This document shows positions 26,043 through 35,611 of a stretch of DNA of 55,632 nucleotides, piece by piece; position 1 is the stretch's first letter, and every line of letters starts with the position of its first letter. The position numbers and the translations under genes are program-made. This stretch comes from Pseudogracilibacillus sp037892545. Lineage in GTDB: Bacteria; Bacillota; Bacilli; Bacillales; Amphibacillaceae. The stretch is from contig NZ_JBBKBG010000014.1 of the NCBI RefSeq assembly GCF_037892545.1, positions 1 to 55,632 on the forward strand, in the 5' to 3' direction. The notes under the pieces are model-generated. The model saw nothing but the letters and a program-made list of their open reading frames with translations. It made no database searches and had not been told where the DNA came from.

Positions 26043-27125
26043 TTATTCAGAACGTTCATAAACATTCAATGTTAAAGGTTTGATATCCCATTGCTCCCAA
26101 GCTTTATACAATTGGAAAACATCTTTATCAAGTGGTAAGAAGGCTATGCCACAATCTCCTCCCCCTGCACCAGATAATTTTCCGGCACCACCAAGTTTTA
26201 CTGCTTCATCTCGCAATTTACGGAGTTTTTCCGTTTCGATTGGTACCTCTGCGATATGGCCCATTTCCGCTAAAGCAATACGATTTTGTTCGATACCTTT
26301 TAAAAATTTTGCGGCATCCTCTTTTTCCATTCCTTCCACCATCGACAATACAGCTGTTTTACTTTTTGCTAAAAATGCTTCATAAACGGATCGATCATCC
26401 ATTTTTTTCACTTCTTTTACTAAGCTTTTTGTTGACGCGGCTTTTCCCGTCCAACCGACAGCCAGTTGAATCGATGTTGGGAATTTCATCTGTTTAATCG
26501 ATAAATATTCCCAATCCTTTTCAATCAACTCTGTTATCGAGCGCGTTTTTCGAAATTGATGTAAAAGCCATTCTGCTTGGAAAGAAGTGTATAAAAGGAC
26601 ACCACTATATGTCGATGCAGCAATATCTGCACCAGAACCATTGCCTTGAGTTTTCACATGAGAAATAGACGCTAATTTAAATACGAGTTCATCTGTTGCT
26701 TTATCTCCAAGAAATAGTTGCAAAATCGCTCTTACGACAGAAGTAACAACTGCCGCACTTGAACCTAAGCCAAATTTTACTCCTGTCTTTTTATCATCGA
26801 GCTCACTATGTACAGTGATTGTAAATGGCTCAATTTCGATGTTTTGTTCTTTTAAATATCTTAACGTATAAGACATTGCATCATTCACAAAGGACATGCG
26901 TCTACTCGGATGATGAATATGCACTTTCTTTTTTAAAAAATCCCATGTTGCAGAAGGTACTTCTACATCTGGTAAACAAACACGACTAATCGGAGTTTTT
27001 TCAATCGTCGTCTCTACAAAACGATCGACAGCCATCACAATTAATGGATGATGTTTTTCTAATACAGCAAATTCTCCAGCAACCATTAATTTACCTGGTA
27101 CCTTTATTTTTATCACCTGTTCCAT
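26043..27125 (-). CDS. mvaK2: Phosphomevalonate kinase
   Basis: 360 residues. GHMP kinase that phosphorylates mevalonate-5-phosphate to the diphosphate. Seen: N-terminal KVPGKLMVAGEFAVLE, the ATP-binding loop GLGSSAAVVTS, and C-terminal GAGGGDCGIAF. Length matches Gram-positive enzymes. Last gene of mvaA-mvaK1-mvaD-mvaK2, 15 bases after mvaD; AAGGAGG lies ten bases before ATG 27125. Confidence 0.93.
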   Translation of the reverse strand: MEQVIKIKVPGKLMVAGEFAVLEKHHPLIVMAVDRFVETTIEKTPISRVCLPDVEVPSATWDFLKKKVHIHHPSRRMSFVNDAMSYTLRYLKEQNIEIEPFTITVHSELDDKKTGVKFGLGSSAAVVTSVVRAILQLFLGDKATDELVFKLASISHVKTQGNGSGADIAASTYSGVLLYTSFQAEWLLHQFRKTRSITELIEKDWEYLSIKQMKFPTSIQLAVGWTGKAASTKSLVKEVKKMDDRSVYEAFLAKSKTAVLSMVEGMEKEDAAKFLKGIEQNRIALAEMGHIAEVPIETEKLRKLRDEAVKLGGAGKLSGAGGGDCGIAFLPLDKDVFQLYKAWEQWDIKPLTLNVYERSE

Positions 27126-27140
27126 TAATGTGCTGCCTCC

Positions 27141-28118
27141 TTATTTATACGAAATACCTGCCCCTACTTTACTTACAATAACTTTTTCTACACCTCGTGC
27201 AGCTTCTAATGTACGCAACACTTCTTTTTCGTATTCTGGTAAATAGATTACTTTTACATTCGGACCTGCATCAATGGTAAAATATGCAGGAATCTCCTTT
27301 TTACGTAAATTTTGTACAGTTTGCATTAAAGACATTGTCGTATCCTGCCAATACGTAAATGGAGGTGTCGCTCCAAATGTTGTCGCATGCATTTTTAAAC
27401 AATTCGCTTCTGCTACTTTACCAACCATTTCAAAATCTTTATCCCGAATTCCTTCTTTAATTGTCTCCATATCTTTTGGTAAACTTTGTAACCAACCATC
27501 ATAAAACACCGATGTTTCCACAGTCCTTCTCATCCCTACTCGACTCGAAACATCCTTTTCCTCTGCCGTTAACACAACCGCCGCTACTCGAATATCCCAA
27601 TGGTCCTGTGGCGCAACTTGTACTGCAAATGAATCTTGTCCATCATCACGTTCCCCCATTTGCCACTCTACAAATCCACCATAAATAGAACGACAAGCTG
27701 AACCAGATCCCTGACGTGTAAAACGTGATAAATCCTCATCAGACAACTGTAAATCAAGCGCTTTTGACGTTGCTCCAGCCAATGCAGCAAATCCTGATGC
27801 ACTTGAGGCAAAGCCGGCCGCTGTTGGAACATTATTCGTGGAAGTCACTTCAGCAAATACCCCTTGTTTATTCGCATAATGACGAAATAAATCTAAATAG
27901 TTGGTAACACGATCATATGCTACACCTGTTACTTCTTTATTATCTAAAACAAATACATCCTCTTGTAAATCTTCCCGGAATTGAACGGTTGTTTCCGTAT
28001 GTAACCCATCTAATGTAACGGATAAGCTACTATTTGTCGGTAAAATTAACTTCTCATTTCGTTTTCCCCAATATTTAATTAATGCAATATTCGTATGTGC
28101 TTTCGCTGTTCCCTTCAT
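27141..28118 (-). CDS. mvaD: Diphosphomevalonate decarboxylase
   Basis: 325 residues from ATG 28118 (AAAGGGG seven bases upstream; an ATG at 28124 is too close to that site). It makes isopentenyl diphosphate from mevalonate diphosphate. Signatures: AKAHTNIALIKYWGKRNE at the start, AAGFASSASGFAALAGA, and RQGSGSACRSIYGGFVEW, plus IDAGPNVKVIYLP near the C-terminus with the catalytic Asp. Complete. Confidence 0.95.
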   Translation of the reverse strand: MKGTAKAHTNIALIKYWGKRNEKLILPTNSSLSVTLDGLHTETTVQFREDLQEDVFVLDNKEVTGVAYDRVTNYLDLFRHYANKQGVFAEVTSTNNVPTAAGFASSASGFAALAGATSKALDLQLSDEDLSRFTRQGSGSACRSIYGGFVEWQMGERDDGQDSFAVQVAPQDHWDIRVAAVVLTAEEKDVSSRVGMRRTVETSVFYDGWLQSLPKDMETIKEGIRDKDFEMVGKVAEANCLKMHATTFGATPPFTYWQDTTMSLMQTVQNLRKKEIPAYFTIDAGPNVKVIYLPEYEKEVLRTLEAARGVEKVIVSKVGAGISYK

Positions 28119-28187
28119 GTTCATACCCCTTTACATATTTGTTTTATACAGACAAATAGGAAACCGGGCAGACGATTTCCTTCATTA

Positions 28188-29156
28188 TTATTCGATATGT
28201 TCATTTTTAAGGACGAAAGGCCAAACAGCTTGTGCCCCAAATTGTTTTAGCTTTTCACTTAATTGTTTTGAATGTAATTCATTTTGTGCCAAGGCAATCA
28301 TACAACCACCTTTTCCAGCCCCAGTCAATTTTGCACCAAGTGCTCCTTCTTTTCGAGCAAACTTGATTAACCTTTCTAAACTTTCATTACTTACGCCTAA
28401 TAATTCTAATTCATGTTGTGCCTCGTTTAATAAATAACCGAGGACCTTTTTACTAGACTTTTCTAATGCTTCACGAACTTGATACGTTATTTCACCAATA
28501 CGTTCCACAGCCCCATACATTTTTTCAGGCGCTGTTTTCAAAAGTTCCTTTACATTTGCTACAGACGATTTTGTATCTGCCATCATTCCTGTATCTGCAA
28601 CAACGAAATAAAACGTCCCTTTTGGCTCAATATAATCAATGGATGCTCCCTTTTGATACCAAACAGGGCTCGATGATGTAATGGTAATGGAATCAATTCC
28701 ACTCGGCGCTCCATGTGCGTACGTTTCAGCAATATTTGCTAATTTTAATAGTTGTTCATTTGTATAGGACGTATTTGTATAATGAAACAATGACCTTATA
28801 ATGGCAATGGCAACAGAGGCACTAGAACCTAATCCTTTCCCAGGAGGTATCGTAGAGTGTATTTGAATCAGTAAATTTTCTGCCGGAACCTGTAAACAAA
28901 TTAATGTTTCCTTTATCGTTTGTACAATGCCCGATAAAGGCTTTGGCGCTTCATCTAAAAGGCCGTTATACAATTCACTCTCCAAACGAATTGGTCCTTC
29001 TATTTCCTGTACACTCGATTCGACCTTAATTAAAGGAAATGGCAAAGCAATCGCTGGTTGCCCATGAACAACAGCATGCTCGCCTACTAATATTAATTTA
29101 CTACTTGCTACTCCAATAGCTCTATTTTCTGACATAAGTATCATTTCCACATTCAT
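28188..29156 (-). CDS. mvaK1: Mevalonate kinase
   Basis: 322 residues. GHMP kinase phosphorylating mevalonate. Motifs: KLILVGEHAVVHGQPAIALP near the N-terminus, PPGKGLGSSASVAIAIIRS (ATP loop), and KLTGAGKGGCMIAL near the end; ETYAHGAPSGIDS carries the catalytic Asp. The ATG at 29156 overlaps the mvaA stop by four bases; an internal ATG at 29135 is an alternative start. Second gene of the mevalonate operon. Confidence 0.94.
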   Translation of the reverse strand: MNVEMILMSENRAIGVASSKLILVGEHAVVHGQPAIALPFPLIKVESSVQEIEGPIRLESELYNGLLDEAPKPLSGIVQTIKETLICLQVPAENLLIQIHSTIPPGKGLGSSASVAIAIIRSLFHYTNTSYTNEQLLKLANIAETYAHGAPSGIDSITITSSSPVWYQKGASIDYIEPKGTFYFVVADTGMMADTKSSVANVKELLKTAPEKMYGAVERIGEITYQVREALEKSSKKVLGYLLNEAQHELELLGVSNESLERLIKFARKEGALGAKLTGAGKGGCMIALAQNELHSKQLSEKLKQFGAQAVWPFVLKNEHIE

Positions 29157-30451
29157 TTTTTATACTCTTCCAGTAGTTGCTCTGCATAGCCAACTCGTAT
29201 TTCTTTCGCTTCTACTAACTTTTCTGCAATAACATCTACTAATTCCCCAGTAGCACCTGCAGCAACCGCTACCGAACGAGAATGAAGACGCATATGTCCT
29301 TTTTGAATACCATCTGTCGCAAGAGCTTTAATAGCCCCTAAGTTTTGGGCTAGTCCAACCGTTACGATAATACGTGCAAGTTCTTCGGCAGATTCCACAC
29401 GTAAAATATCGTAAACTACTTGTGCCATTGGATGTACTCGACTCGCACCACCGACAATTCCTAATGACATAGGTAATTCAAGTTCTCCAACTAGATTGCC
29501 CTTTTCATCTACAGACCACTTTGTCATCGAACTATATTGACCATCTCTTGCGGCATATGCATGTGCCCCAGCTTCAATGGCACGCCAATCATTCCCCGTC
29601 GCAATGACAACAGGGTCAATCCCATTCATAATCCCTTTATTATGTGTGACCGCACGATACGGATCAGACGCCGCAAATTCATACGCTAATATGATACCAT
29701 CACGTACTTCTTCTCCTGTAAACCCGTCTGTTTCTAACAGATGCGGTGGAATAACACATGTCGCTTTTGCTAAACATTGATCAGCAAAATTCGATAAAAT
29801 TCGTAAATATACTTTCCCTTCCGTTAAATGCTCCACAACAGGTGCAAGTGATTCTGCCATTGTATTAATGATGTTTGCTCCCATTGCATCACACGTATTT
29901 ACGTAAATATGAACTACAAGCATTTTCGTATATTTTGAACCATCTTCATTAATAATACGAACATCTAAATCAACCGCTCCACCACCACGAGCAACTAAGC
30001 TAGGATACGCATCATTCGCTGCATTAATAAGCATTTCTTTTTGATCTAATACGGCTTGTTTCGCTTTTTCAAAATCCGGACTGCCGACGACCTGAATCTG
30101 CCCTATCATAATTCGATCTGTCGCTTCTGTTTTAAATCCACCAGCCTCACGTACAATTTTCGCAATATAACTAGCTGAAGCGATAATCGATGGTTCTTCC
30201 ACTGCCATTGGGATGACATAATCTTTCCCATCAATTAAAAAGTTCAACCCTAATCCTAAAGGTAACGAAAAGGTTCCAATAACATTTTCGATCATTTTGT
30301 CTGCAATATTTTCCGGCAAATTTACCCTATCATTCAACTGTGATTTCGCTGCATCATCTAGTTGAAATATTGTACTAATATGTTCTTTTCGTTCCTCTAC
30401 AGTCATTTTGTAAAAACCAGGAATTCTAGAAGAAATATTCATTTCATTCAC
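29153..30451 (-). CDS. mvaA: Hydroxymethylglutaryl-CoA reductase, class II
   Basis: 432 residues, the length of class II (bacterial) HMG-CoA reductases. Makes mevalonate. Seen: ENVIGTFSLPLGLGLNF at the substrate site, DAMGANIINTMAE in the NAD(P)H-binding part, and LGAIKALATDGIQKGHMRLHSRSVA with the catalytic His near the end. Opens the operon; a possible extended -10 (TGATATAAT, minus strand, around 30515-30523) is 65 bases upstream. HMG-CoA synthase is not in the window. Confidence 0.95.
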   Translation of the reverse strand: MNEMNISSRIPGFYKMTVEERKEHISTIFQLDDAAKSQLNDRVNLPENIADKMIENVIGTFSLPLGLGLNFLIDGKDYVIPMAVEEPSIIASASYIAKIVREAGGFKTEATDRIMIGQIQVVGSPDFEKAKQAVLDQKEMLINAANDAYPSLVARGGGAVDLDVRIINEDGSKYTKMLVVHIYVNTCDAMGANIINTMAESLAPVVEHLTEGKVYLRILSNFADQCLAKATCVIPPHLLETDGFTGEEVRDGIILAYEFAASDPYRAVTHNKGIMNGIDPVVIATGNDWRAIEAGAHAYAARDGQYSSMTKWSVDEKGNLVGELELPMSLGIVGGASRVHPMAQVVYDILRVESAEELARIIVTVGLAQNLGAIKALATDGIQKGHMRLHSRSVAVAAGATGELVDVIAEKLVEAKEIRVGYAEQLLEEYKK

Positions 30452-30618
30452 CCTTAACTAAAAATTATGTTCATTTTTCTTCATTTATTATTTTCCGAAC
30501 AAATCCTGCATTTCATTATATCAAAACTACTTATAAATTTCCTATATATCTTGCTTTTTCTTCAAAAAATACGATACATTTTCATAAGATTCATTGAAAT
30601 AAGTCCTCAAAACAAAAA

Positions 30619-30654
30619 TAAACAAGGTAAGTTTAAAAACCTCCCTTGTTTATT
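30619..30654 (-). terminator. Terminator of the Glu-Thr-Tyr-Gln tRNA operon
   Basis: Arms ATAAACAAGG (30619-30628) and CCTTGTTTAT (30645-30654). On the minus strand the hairpin is followed by T-rich sequence (TTTTTGTTTT). It lies 34 bases after tRNA-Gln and upstream of mvaA. Confidence 0.75.
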
Positions 30655-30687
30655 TTATCTATATTTATAACTTATAATTGTCATAAT

Positions 30688-30762
30688 TGGCTGGGCTACT
30701 AGGATTCGAACCTAGGAATGACGGAACCAAAATCCGTTGCCTTACCGCTTGGCTATAGCCCA
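30688..30762 (-). tRNA. tRNA-Gln (TTG)
   Basis: Cloverleaf folds from TGGGCTA to AGCCCAG plus encoded CCA (30688-30690). The anticodon loop is TTTTGGT with anticodon TTG; the T-loop is GGTTCGAATCC. Last tRNA in a four-gene minus-strand cluster. Confidence 0.95.
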
Positions 30763-30769
30763 ATATCCA

Positions 30770-30854
30770 TGGTGGAGGGGGGCAGATTCGAACTGCCGAA
30801 CCCGATGGGAGCGGATTTACAGTCCGCCGCGTTTAGCCACTTCGCTACCCCTCC
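30770..30854 (-). tRNA. tRNA-Tyr (GTA)
   Basis: 85 bases with the long variable arm of a class II tRNA (CTCCCATCGGG region). Anticodon loop CTGTAAA with anticodon GTA, T-loop GTTCGAATC, CCA encoded at 30770-30772. Confidence 0.95.
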
Positions 30855-30876
30855 AATATTTTTTTCATTAGAAAAA

Positions 30877-30949
<73 letters not shown>

Positions 30950-30953
30950 ATGA

Positions 30954-31028
30954 TGGTGACCCCTACGGGACTCGAACCCGTGTTACCGCCGTGAAAGGGC
31001 GGTGTCTTAACCGCTTGACCAAGGGGCC
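30954..31028 (-). tRNA. tRNA-Glu (TTC)
   Basis: 75 bases, starting GGCCCCTTGGTCAAGCGG, anticodon loop CTTTCAC with anticodon TTC, T-loop GTTCGAGTC, CCA encoded. First tRNA of the minus-strand cluster Glu-Thr-Tyr-Gln. Confidence 0.95.
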
Positions 31029-31345
31029 TTACTTATGTATATGTTGCATCGCCTTTTTGACAGTCAACATTTTTTATTATAGAGAACATTTCTATTTTTG
31101 TAAAGTATTTTACCTATCTTTTTGATGAAAAATTTTTAACTTAACTTTTTCCATGATAAAAACTCGTGAAATTACTTGGACAATCATATAGTAGTATATA
31201 TTAGATTAATCGTCAAATAAATTGAATATTTTCCTGAAAACTTTCCTTTCCACTTCTGTTCATATATTTTTTATCTTTTACATTGTGTTCCCCTCCTTCT
31301 ATTAAGTATAATATAGAAAGTACATATTTCGATGGAGGTGCCTAT

Positions 31346-32122
31346 ATGTCAGGCTTATTAAATGGAAAGAACATTGTTGTAATGGGAGTTGCAAACCAAC
31401 GAAGCATCGCATGGGGAATTGCAAAATCCTTACATCGGGAAGGCGCAAATTTAATTTTTACCAATAGACAAGAACGATCTAAGAAAAAATTAGAAAAATT
31501 ATTAGAAGAAAATAACATACAACCAGCTTTGCTTGTAACATGTGATGTTGCAAGTGATGAAAGTATTGGACAAGCTTTTGATGAAATTGGAGAAAAAATT
31601 GGTGTAATCCATGGTGTTATTCACTCTGTTGCGTTTGCAAACTCGGAAGAATTAAAAGGTGAATATGCAAACACAACTCGAGATGGATTTATACTTGCAC
31701 AAGAAATTAGTGCGTATTCTTTAGTAACTGTAACAAATGCGGCACGTAAATATATGACAGAAGGTGGCAGTATTGTTACACAATCATACTTAGGTTCAGA
31801 GCGAGTTGTGAAAAATTATAATGTAATGGGAGTTGCGAAAGCTTCATTAGAAGCAAGTGTCCGTTACTTAGCGGAAGATGTAGGTAAAAACAACATCCGT
31901 GTTAATGCTATTTCAGCTGGCCCGATTCGTACATTATCAGCTAAAGGGGTTTCCGGTTTAAATGAGATCCACTCTGTTATTGAAGAGAGAGCTCCTTTAC
32001 GTAGAAATGTTGACCAAGAGGAAGTAGGAGATGCAACAATGTTCTTAGTAAGTGATTTATCAAGAGGAATTACCGGCGAAGTTATCCATGTAGATTCTGG
32101 ATATCATATTATGGGATTATAG
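31346..32122 (+). CDS. fabI: Enoyl-[acyl-carrier-protein] reductase (NADH)
   Basis: 258 residues from ATG 31346, preceded by GATGGAGGTG; the frame extends upstream to 31283 but those codons overlap the promoter and leader. Short-chain dehydrogenase fold: NAD site GVANQRSIAWGIAKSL, catalytic Tyr and Lys in YNVMGVAKASLE (Y-x6-K), and the substrate loop SAGPIRTLSAKGVSG. FabI carries out the last reduction in fatty acid elongation. A TATAAT at about 31306-31311 may be its -10. Alone on its strand, with a terminator immediately after. Confidence 0.96.
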   Translation: MSGLLNGKNIVVMGVANQRSIAWGIAKSLHREGANLIFTNRQERSKKKLEKLLEENNIQPALLVTCDVASDESIGQAFDEIGEKIGVIHGVIHSVAFANSEELKGEYANTTRDGFILAQEISAYSLVTVTNAARKYMTEGGSIVTQSYLGSERVVKNYNVMGVAKASLEASVRYLAEDVGKNNIRVNAISAGPIRTLSAKGVSGLNEIHSVIEERAPLRRNVDQEEVGDATMFLVSDLSRGITGEVIHVDSGYHIMGL

Positions 32123-32127
32123 TGAAC

Positions 32128-32158
32128 AAAGGGGTAAACATTTTCGTTTACCCCTTTT
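32128..32158. terminator. Terminator between fabI and niaR
   Basis: Perfect stem AAAGGGGTAAAC / GTTTACCCCTTT with a six-base loop, T-run on the plus strand. It starts five bases after the fabI stop and ends next to the niaR stop, so it may serve both convergent genes. Confidence 0.88.
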
Positions 32159-32161
32159 CTA

Positions 32162-32692
32162 TTATGCTTCGTATAAATATCCCGCATGACGTAATGCATG
32201 AATCGCCACTTCCAATTTTTCTTCTGTGTCTGCTTCTAGTGTATGTAAATGAATCCCATCAGTTAAAACAGATAAAAGAGTCGACTGTTCTTCCTGTAAC
32301 GCTTCGATAAATCGTTTCACATCAAATCTACTTTCAATTTGCAAACTACCTGTCATTTCACCATAAATCGGATGTTCGACTATCACATTTAACACTTTCA
32401 CACCATTATCTACTATAATGTTTAGTTCGTCTGCTGTATCTTCTGGGCGATGTTGACAAGCAACCACTTTTTTAAATGTTTCCTGTTCATTTTCCTGTAA
32501 ATACATATACCCTCGGTTCGTTGCAATAATTGGTTCATCCGCTGTTCTTAATAAGGCAATATCTGTAACGATCACTTGCCTACTTACATTCGTCATTTCA
32601 GCTAATTGTCTACCTGTATAAGCCTTTTTCGTCCTTTTCAATTGATTTACGATAAATGTACGTCTTTTTTCACCAGACATCTTTTCTGACAT
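32162..32692 (-). CDS. niaR: Niacin-responsive repressor of NAD synthesis (YrxA family)
   Basis: 176 residues from ATG 32692, six bases after GAGGTG. N-terminal HTH_11 domain (TGRQLAEMTNVSRQVIVTDIALLR) and C-terminal 3H domain named after its conserved histidines, seen in CQHRPED, VEHPIYG and DGIHLHTLEA. NiaR binds nicotinic acid and represses NAD biosynthesis and niacin uptake genes. A matching operator lies at 45233-45256 in front of nadCA, about 12.5 kb away. In B. subtilis the repressor gene sits beside the nad locus; here it stands alone next to fabI. Confidence 0.9.
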   Translation of the reverse strand: MSEKMSGEKRRTFIVNQLKRTKKAYTGRQLAEMTNVSRQVIVTDIALLRTADEPIIATNRGYMYLQENEQETFKKVVACQHRPEDTADELNIIVDNGVKVLNVIVEHPIYGEMTGSLQIESRFDVKRFIEALQEEQSTLLSVLTDGIHLHTLEADTEEKLEVAIHALRHAGYLYEA

Positions 32693-32789
32693 TTGTATCA
32701 CCTCAGTATCTTTTATTATACATGAAAATAACCAGATCGAAGAATGTTATTAACATGTGCATCCAATTTAGTTTGTTTCATATAAGTAA

Positions 32790-32874
32790 AAAAAGAGTCT
32801 ATCATGATATACACCTAAACAGATAAATAATAAATGTAACTCTGTCCGTTCGGTACATCATTTAGACTCTTTTT
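32790..32874 (-). terminator. Possible terminator of the betaine-binding protein gene
   Basis: Arms AAAAAGAGTCTA (32790-32801) and TAGACTCTTTTT (32863-32874), perfect 12 bases, with a large 61-base loop that contains further partial pairing. On the minus strand it is followed by T-rich sequence. It ends seven bases past the gene's stop. Confidence 0.55.
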
Positions 32875-32880
32875 CCTCTT

Positions 32881-33771
32881 CTATTTTTTAGGTTTTAAAT
32901 CAGTTAATGAATCAATTTCCATATAGCTAGGTACAGCTAAACCTATTTTAGCTCCTGTTAAATTCGGACCTAAATCTTCAAATTCTCCTTCATACTGTTC
33001 ATACAACTCTCCATGTGTTTGGCTAACCCAAGGAGATAAAGAAGCGTCAGATTCTCCTGTAGCAATAGCTTCAAATAAAACAGCAGGATCTACGGGCGTT
33101 AGTTCCACATCATATCCAAAGTCCGTTAATACCTTTTTAGCTACATTTCCTGAGAACAATGCATCGTCCCAAGGCGTTGTAACTAATTCAAACGACTCTC
33201 CTGATACTTCATCCAATCCTTCTGTCCAATTAGCGATGGTATCTTTATTTTCCTCTACCCATTTATCTGCTACTTCATCCATTTCTAACTCTTGAGCATC
33301 TAGCAATGCATTTTCAACATCTTCCAACTCAAACGTGATACGATCTAATATTTCATATGCCTCTGGGGCATCCTTTTGTAATCCTTCTCTTACAATTGTG
33401 ATTACATCCTCTTCTTCTCCATATACGCCTTCAGGGTCCTCTAAATATTTAATGTCCCATTTTGCAAACATATAATGTGGAGACCAAGCGGTAATAATAA
33501 TTGGCTTTTCCGCTTTTATCGCTTCATCTAATGCAGATAACATGGCACCTGTTGAGGATAAATCTTGGGTCCACCCTTCTAAATTATCATACGTTTCAAT
33601 TGCTATCTCATTAGTTTCTGTTTGGCCTGCACCAGGTTCCAAACCAGTAATTGTATAATCCATTTCCTTACTAACATCTGAAGACTCGGCTTCATTTTCA
33701 TTTCCACAACCTGCGAGAATGATTAACGCGATAATTGTGACAGTCATTATATGATATTTAAATTTGCTCAT
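32881..33771 (-). CDS. Glycine betaine-type substrate-binding lipoprotein (OpuAC-like)
   Basis: 296 residues. Lipoprotein signal with lipobox LAGC and Cys22. Two lobes follow in the order known from B. subtilis OpuAC: first EPGAGQTETNEIAIETY...PIIITAWSPHYMFAKWDIKYLEDPEGVYG, then TPWDDALFSGNVAKKVLTDFGYDVELTPVDPAVLFEAIATGESDASLSPWVSQTHGELY...GAKIGLAVPSYMEIDSLTDL. Trp residues in both lobes fit the aromatic cage for quaternary amines. The ATPase and permease genes are not adjacent, so it either serves a transporter elsewhere or is an extra binding protein. Single-gene unit. Confidence 0.88.
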   Translation of the reverse strand: MSKFKYHIMTVTIIALIILAGCGNENEAESSDVSKEMDYTITGLEPGAGQTETNEIAIETYDNLEGWTQDLSSTGAMLSALDEAIKAEKPIIITAWSPHYMFAKWDIKYLEDPEGVYGEEEDVITIVREGLQKDAPEAYEILDRITFELEDVENALLDAQELEMDEVADKWVEENKDTIANWTEGLDEVSGESFELVTTPWDDALFSGNVAKKVLTDFGYDVELTPVDPAVLFEAIATGESDASLSPWVSQTHGELYEQYEGEFEDLGPNLTGAKIGLAVPSYMEIDSLTDLKPKK

Positions 33772-34072
33772 ATGCTATGTATTCTCCTCATGATTTTCTT
33801 GACGACAATTTCTTCTGTGCACAAAAGAATCTATGTCCATAAATAATGTTAACGTTCCTTTACACGATTCACAAACACAGAATTTGAGCATAATACAACA
33901 ACATCGTGATTGAGAGCGGATTCAGCGTATAAAACAATCTATTATCTTATATTTTCATAAGAATACTTCTATTTTATTATGCACTTAAAATGGATATAAT
34001 ATTCTAAATAATTAACATGGTACGGTTATCTTATGAGAAGAAGATGCCCCTTCCCCTATTACCTTCTCTTTT
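33772..34072. other. Intergenic, no gene seen
   Basis: About 300 AT-rich bases between the binding-protein gene start and the acyl-CoA ligase stop. It should hold the promoter of the binding-protein gene. A weak hairpin near 34033-34070 (GAGAAG / CTTCTC) may end the ligase transcript. No coding frame or conserved motif was recognised. Confidence 0.4.
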
Positions 34073-35611
34073 TTATTCGATAAATGTTTCTCTCAATTTA
34101 AATTTCAATACCTTACCTTGTAAACTGCGAGGCAACAATTCTTCTACAAAAATCACTTCATGTGGAATTTTATAGCTAGCCATATTGCCACGACAAAAAG
34201 TAAGAATGTCCTCCTCAGTCGTTGCTTCGGGATCTTTTAAGCGAATCACTGCGACTGGTACTTCTCCCCATTTTGCATCATTTTTGCCAATTACCGCCGC
34301 TTCCGCAACATTATCATGTAAATGTAACACTTCTTCCAGTTCTGCTGGATACACATTAAACGCTCCAGATAAAATCATATCTTGTTTACGATCGACTAAA
34401 TAATAAAACCCTTCTTCATCTTGTCTTCCTAAATCACCAAGGCCGAGCCAACCATCGCGAAACGCCTCTTCATTTGCTTGTTCATTTTCATAATATCCAT
34501 CACATAATGTAATACCCTTTACTACAATCTCACCAACTTCCCCTTGTTTCACTTCATTTCCAGCTTCATCCACAATTTTTACTTCCATTCCTAACATCGG
34601 TAAACCGACTGAACGATCTTTTAATGCCATGTATTCTGGAAATAAATTCGTCGATCCACCATGTTCCGATGCACCATAAAATTCATTTAATTTTATTCCA
34701 GGAAAAAATTGTAATGTCTGTTCTTTAGTTGCTGTCATCAGAGGGGCACCAACCGAAATAATCGATTCCATTGTTGATACATCATATTTTTCCCTTATTT
34801 CTTCCGGTAACGAAAAAATAGCATCTAACATAGGTGGTGCTAAAAACGTCGTCGTCGTTTTCTCCTCATCCATCTTACGTAAAACCTCTTCTGGATTAAA
34901 ACGTTCGAGTAAATGCACAGGATTACCGACAAAAAAGTTCGGTAACGTAATAGCCAAAGATGCTGCACCAAACAATGGGCCAACTACCAATCCTTTTCCA
35001 TTTCGCCCAATTTCAAATTCAATACTAAATAATAAGCTAACTAAATATAAGCTTCTATGTGATCTGACCGCTCCTTTTGGCAAACCTGTCGTGCCACCCG
35101 TATATAAATAACAAATCGTATCTGTTTCCCTTAAAGAAGCATCAGGAGTTGGTTCTTCCGTCTTTTGTTGTCCAATCCACTGTTCATATTCAACATTTGT
35201 TAATGCACTATTTCCTCCAACAGAAACAAAGTTTTGAATCGATTTCGTCCACTCTGTTGCTTTCACGACTTCTCTTTCAAAACGAATATCATAAATAAGC
35301 AATGTCGCTTTAGAATTATTCACGATATGTGCAATTTCCCTTCCTACAAAACGGGCATTAATCGGGATAAAAATTGCGCCAATTTTACCGCAGGCGAACA
35401 TCGTTTCAACGAGCTCATTGCAATTGAACAACATAAAAGCAACTTTATCCCCTTTTTTCACCCCTTCACTCTGCAATGCATGCGCTAATTTATTTACACG
35501 ATCATTCAACTGTTTATATGTAAATCGTCTATCCAAATATGATATTGCCTCTTTTTCACCAAAACGAATGGCATTCAATTTTAACGGATCACTAAAAATC
35601 ATCTCACCCAT
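34073..35611 (-). CDS. Long-chain acyl-CoA ligase-like AMP-binding enzyme
   Basis: 512 residues from ATG 35611, six bases after GGAGGG (an ATG at 35617 abuts that site). Adenylate-forming family: P-loop YTGGTTGLPKGAVRSH, the A5-type NEFYGASEHGG, GWLGLGDLGRQDEEGFYYLVDRKQDMI, and C-terminal LPRSLQGKVLKFKLRE with the catalytic Lys. The enzyme activates a carboxylic acid to an acyl-CoA through acyl-AMP; chain length cannot be read from sequence. Stand-alone gene; no beta-oxidation genes nearby. Confidence 0.87.
   Translation of the reverse strand: MGEMIFSDPLKLNAIRFGEKEAISYLDRRFTYKQLNDRVNKLAHALQSEGVKKGDKVAFMLFNCNELVETMFACGKIGAIFIPINARFVGREIAHIVNNSKATLLIYDIRFEREVVKATEWTKSIQNFVSVGGNSALTNVEYEQWIGQQKTEEPTPDASLRETDTICYLYTGGTTGLPKGAVRSHRSLYLVSLLFSIEFEIGRNGKGLVVGPLFGAASLAITLPNFFVGNPVHLLERFNPEEVLRKMDEEKTTTTFLAPPMLDAIFSLPEEIREKYDVSTMESIISVGAPLMTATKEQTLQFFPGIKLNEFYGASEHGGSTNLFPEYMALKDRSVGLPMLGMEVKIVDEAGNEVKQGEVGEIVVKGITLCDGYYENEQANEEAFRDGWLGLGDLGRQDEEGFYYLVDRKQDMILSGAFNVYPAELEEVLHLHDNVAEAAVIGKNDAKWGEVPVAVIRLKDPEATTEEDILTFCRGNMASYKIPHEVIFVEELLPRSLQGKVLKFKLRETFIE

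Noticed and set aside
31150..31320. A FapR operator in front of fabI.
   Set aside because: I found no segment close to the FapR palindrome (TTAGTA-N5-TACTAA).
32881..33771. The betaine-binding protein looks circularly permuted compared with classical ProX-type proteins.
   Set aside because: The same lobe order is known from B. subtilis OpuAC, so it is normal for this subfamily.
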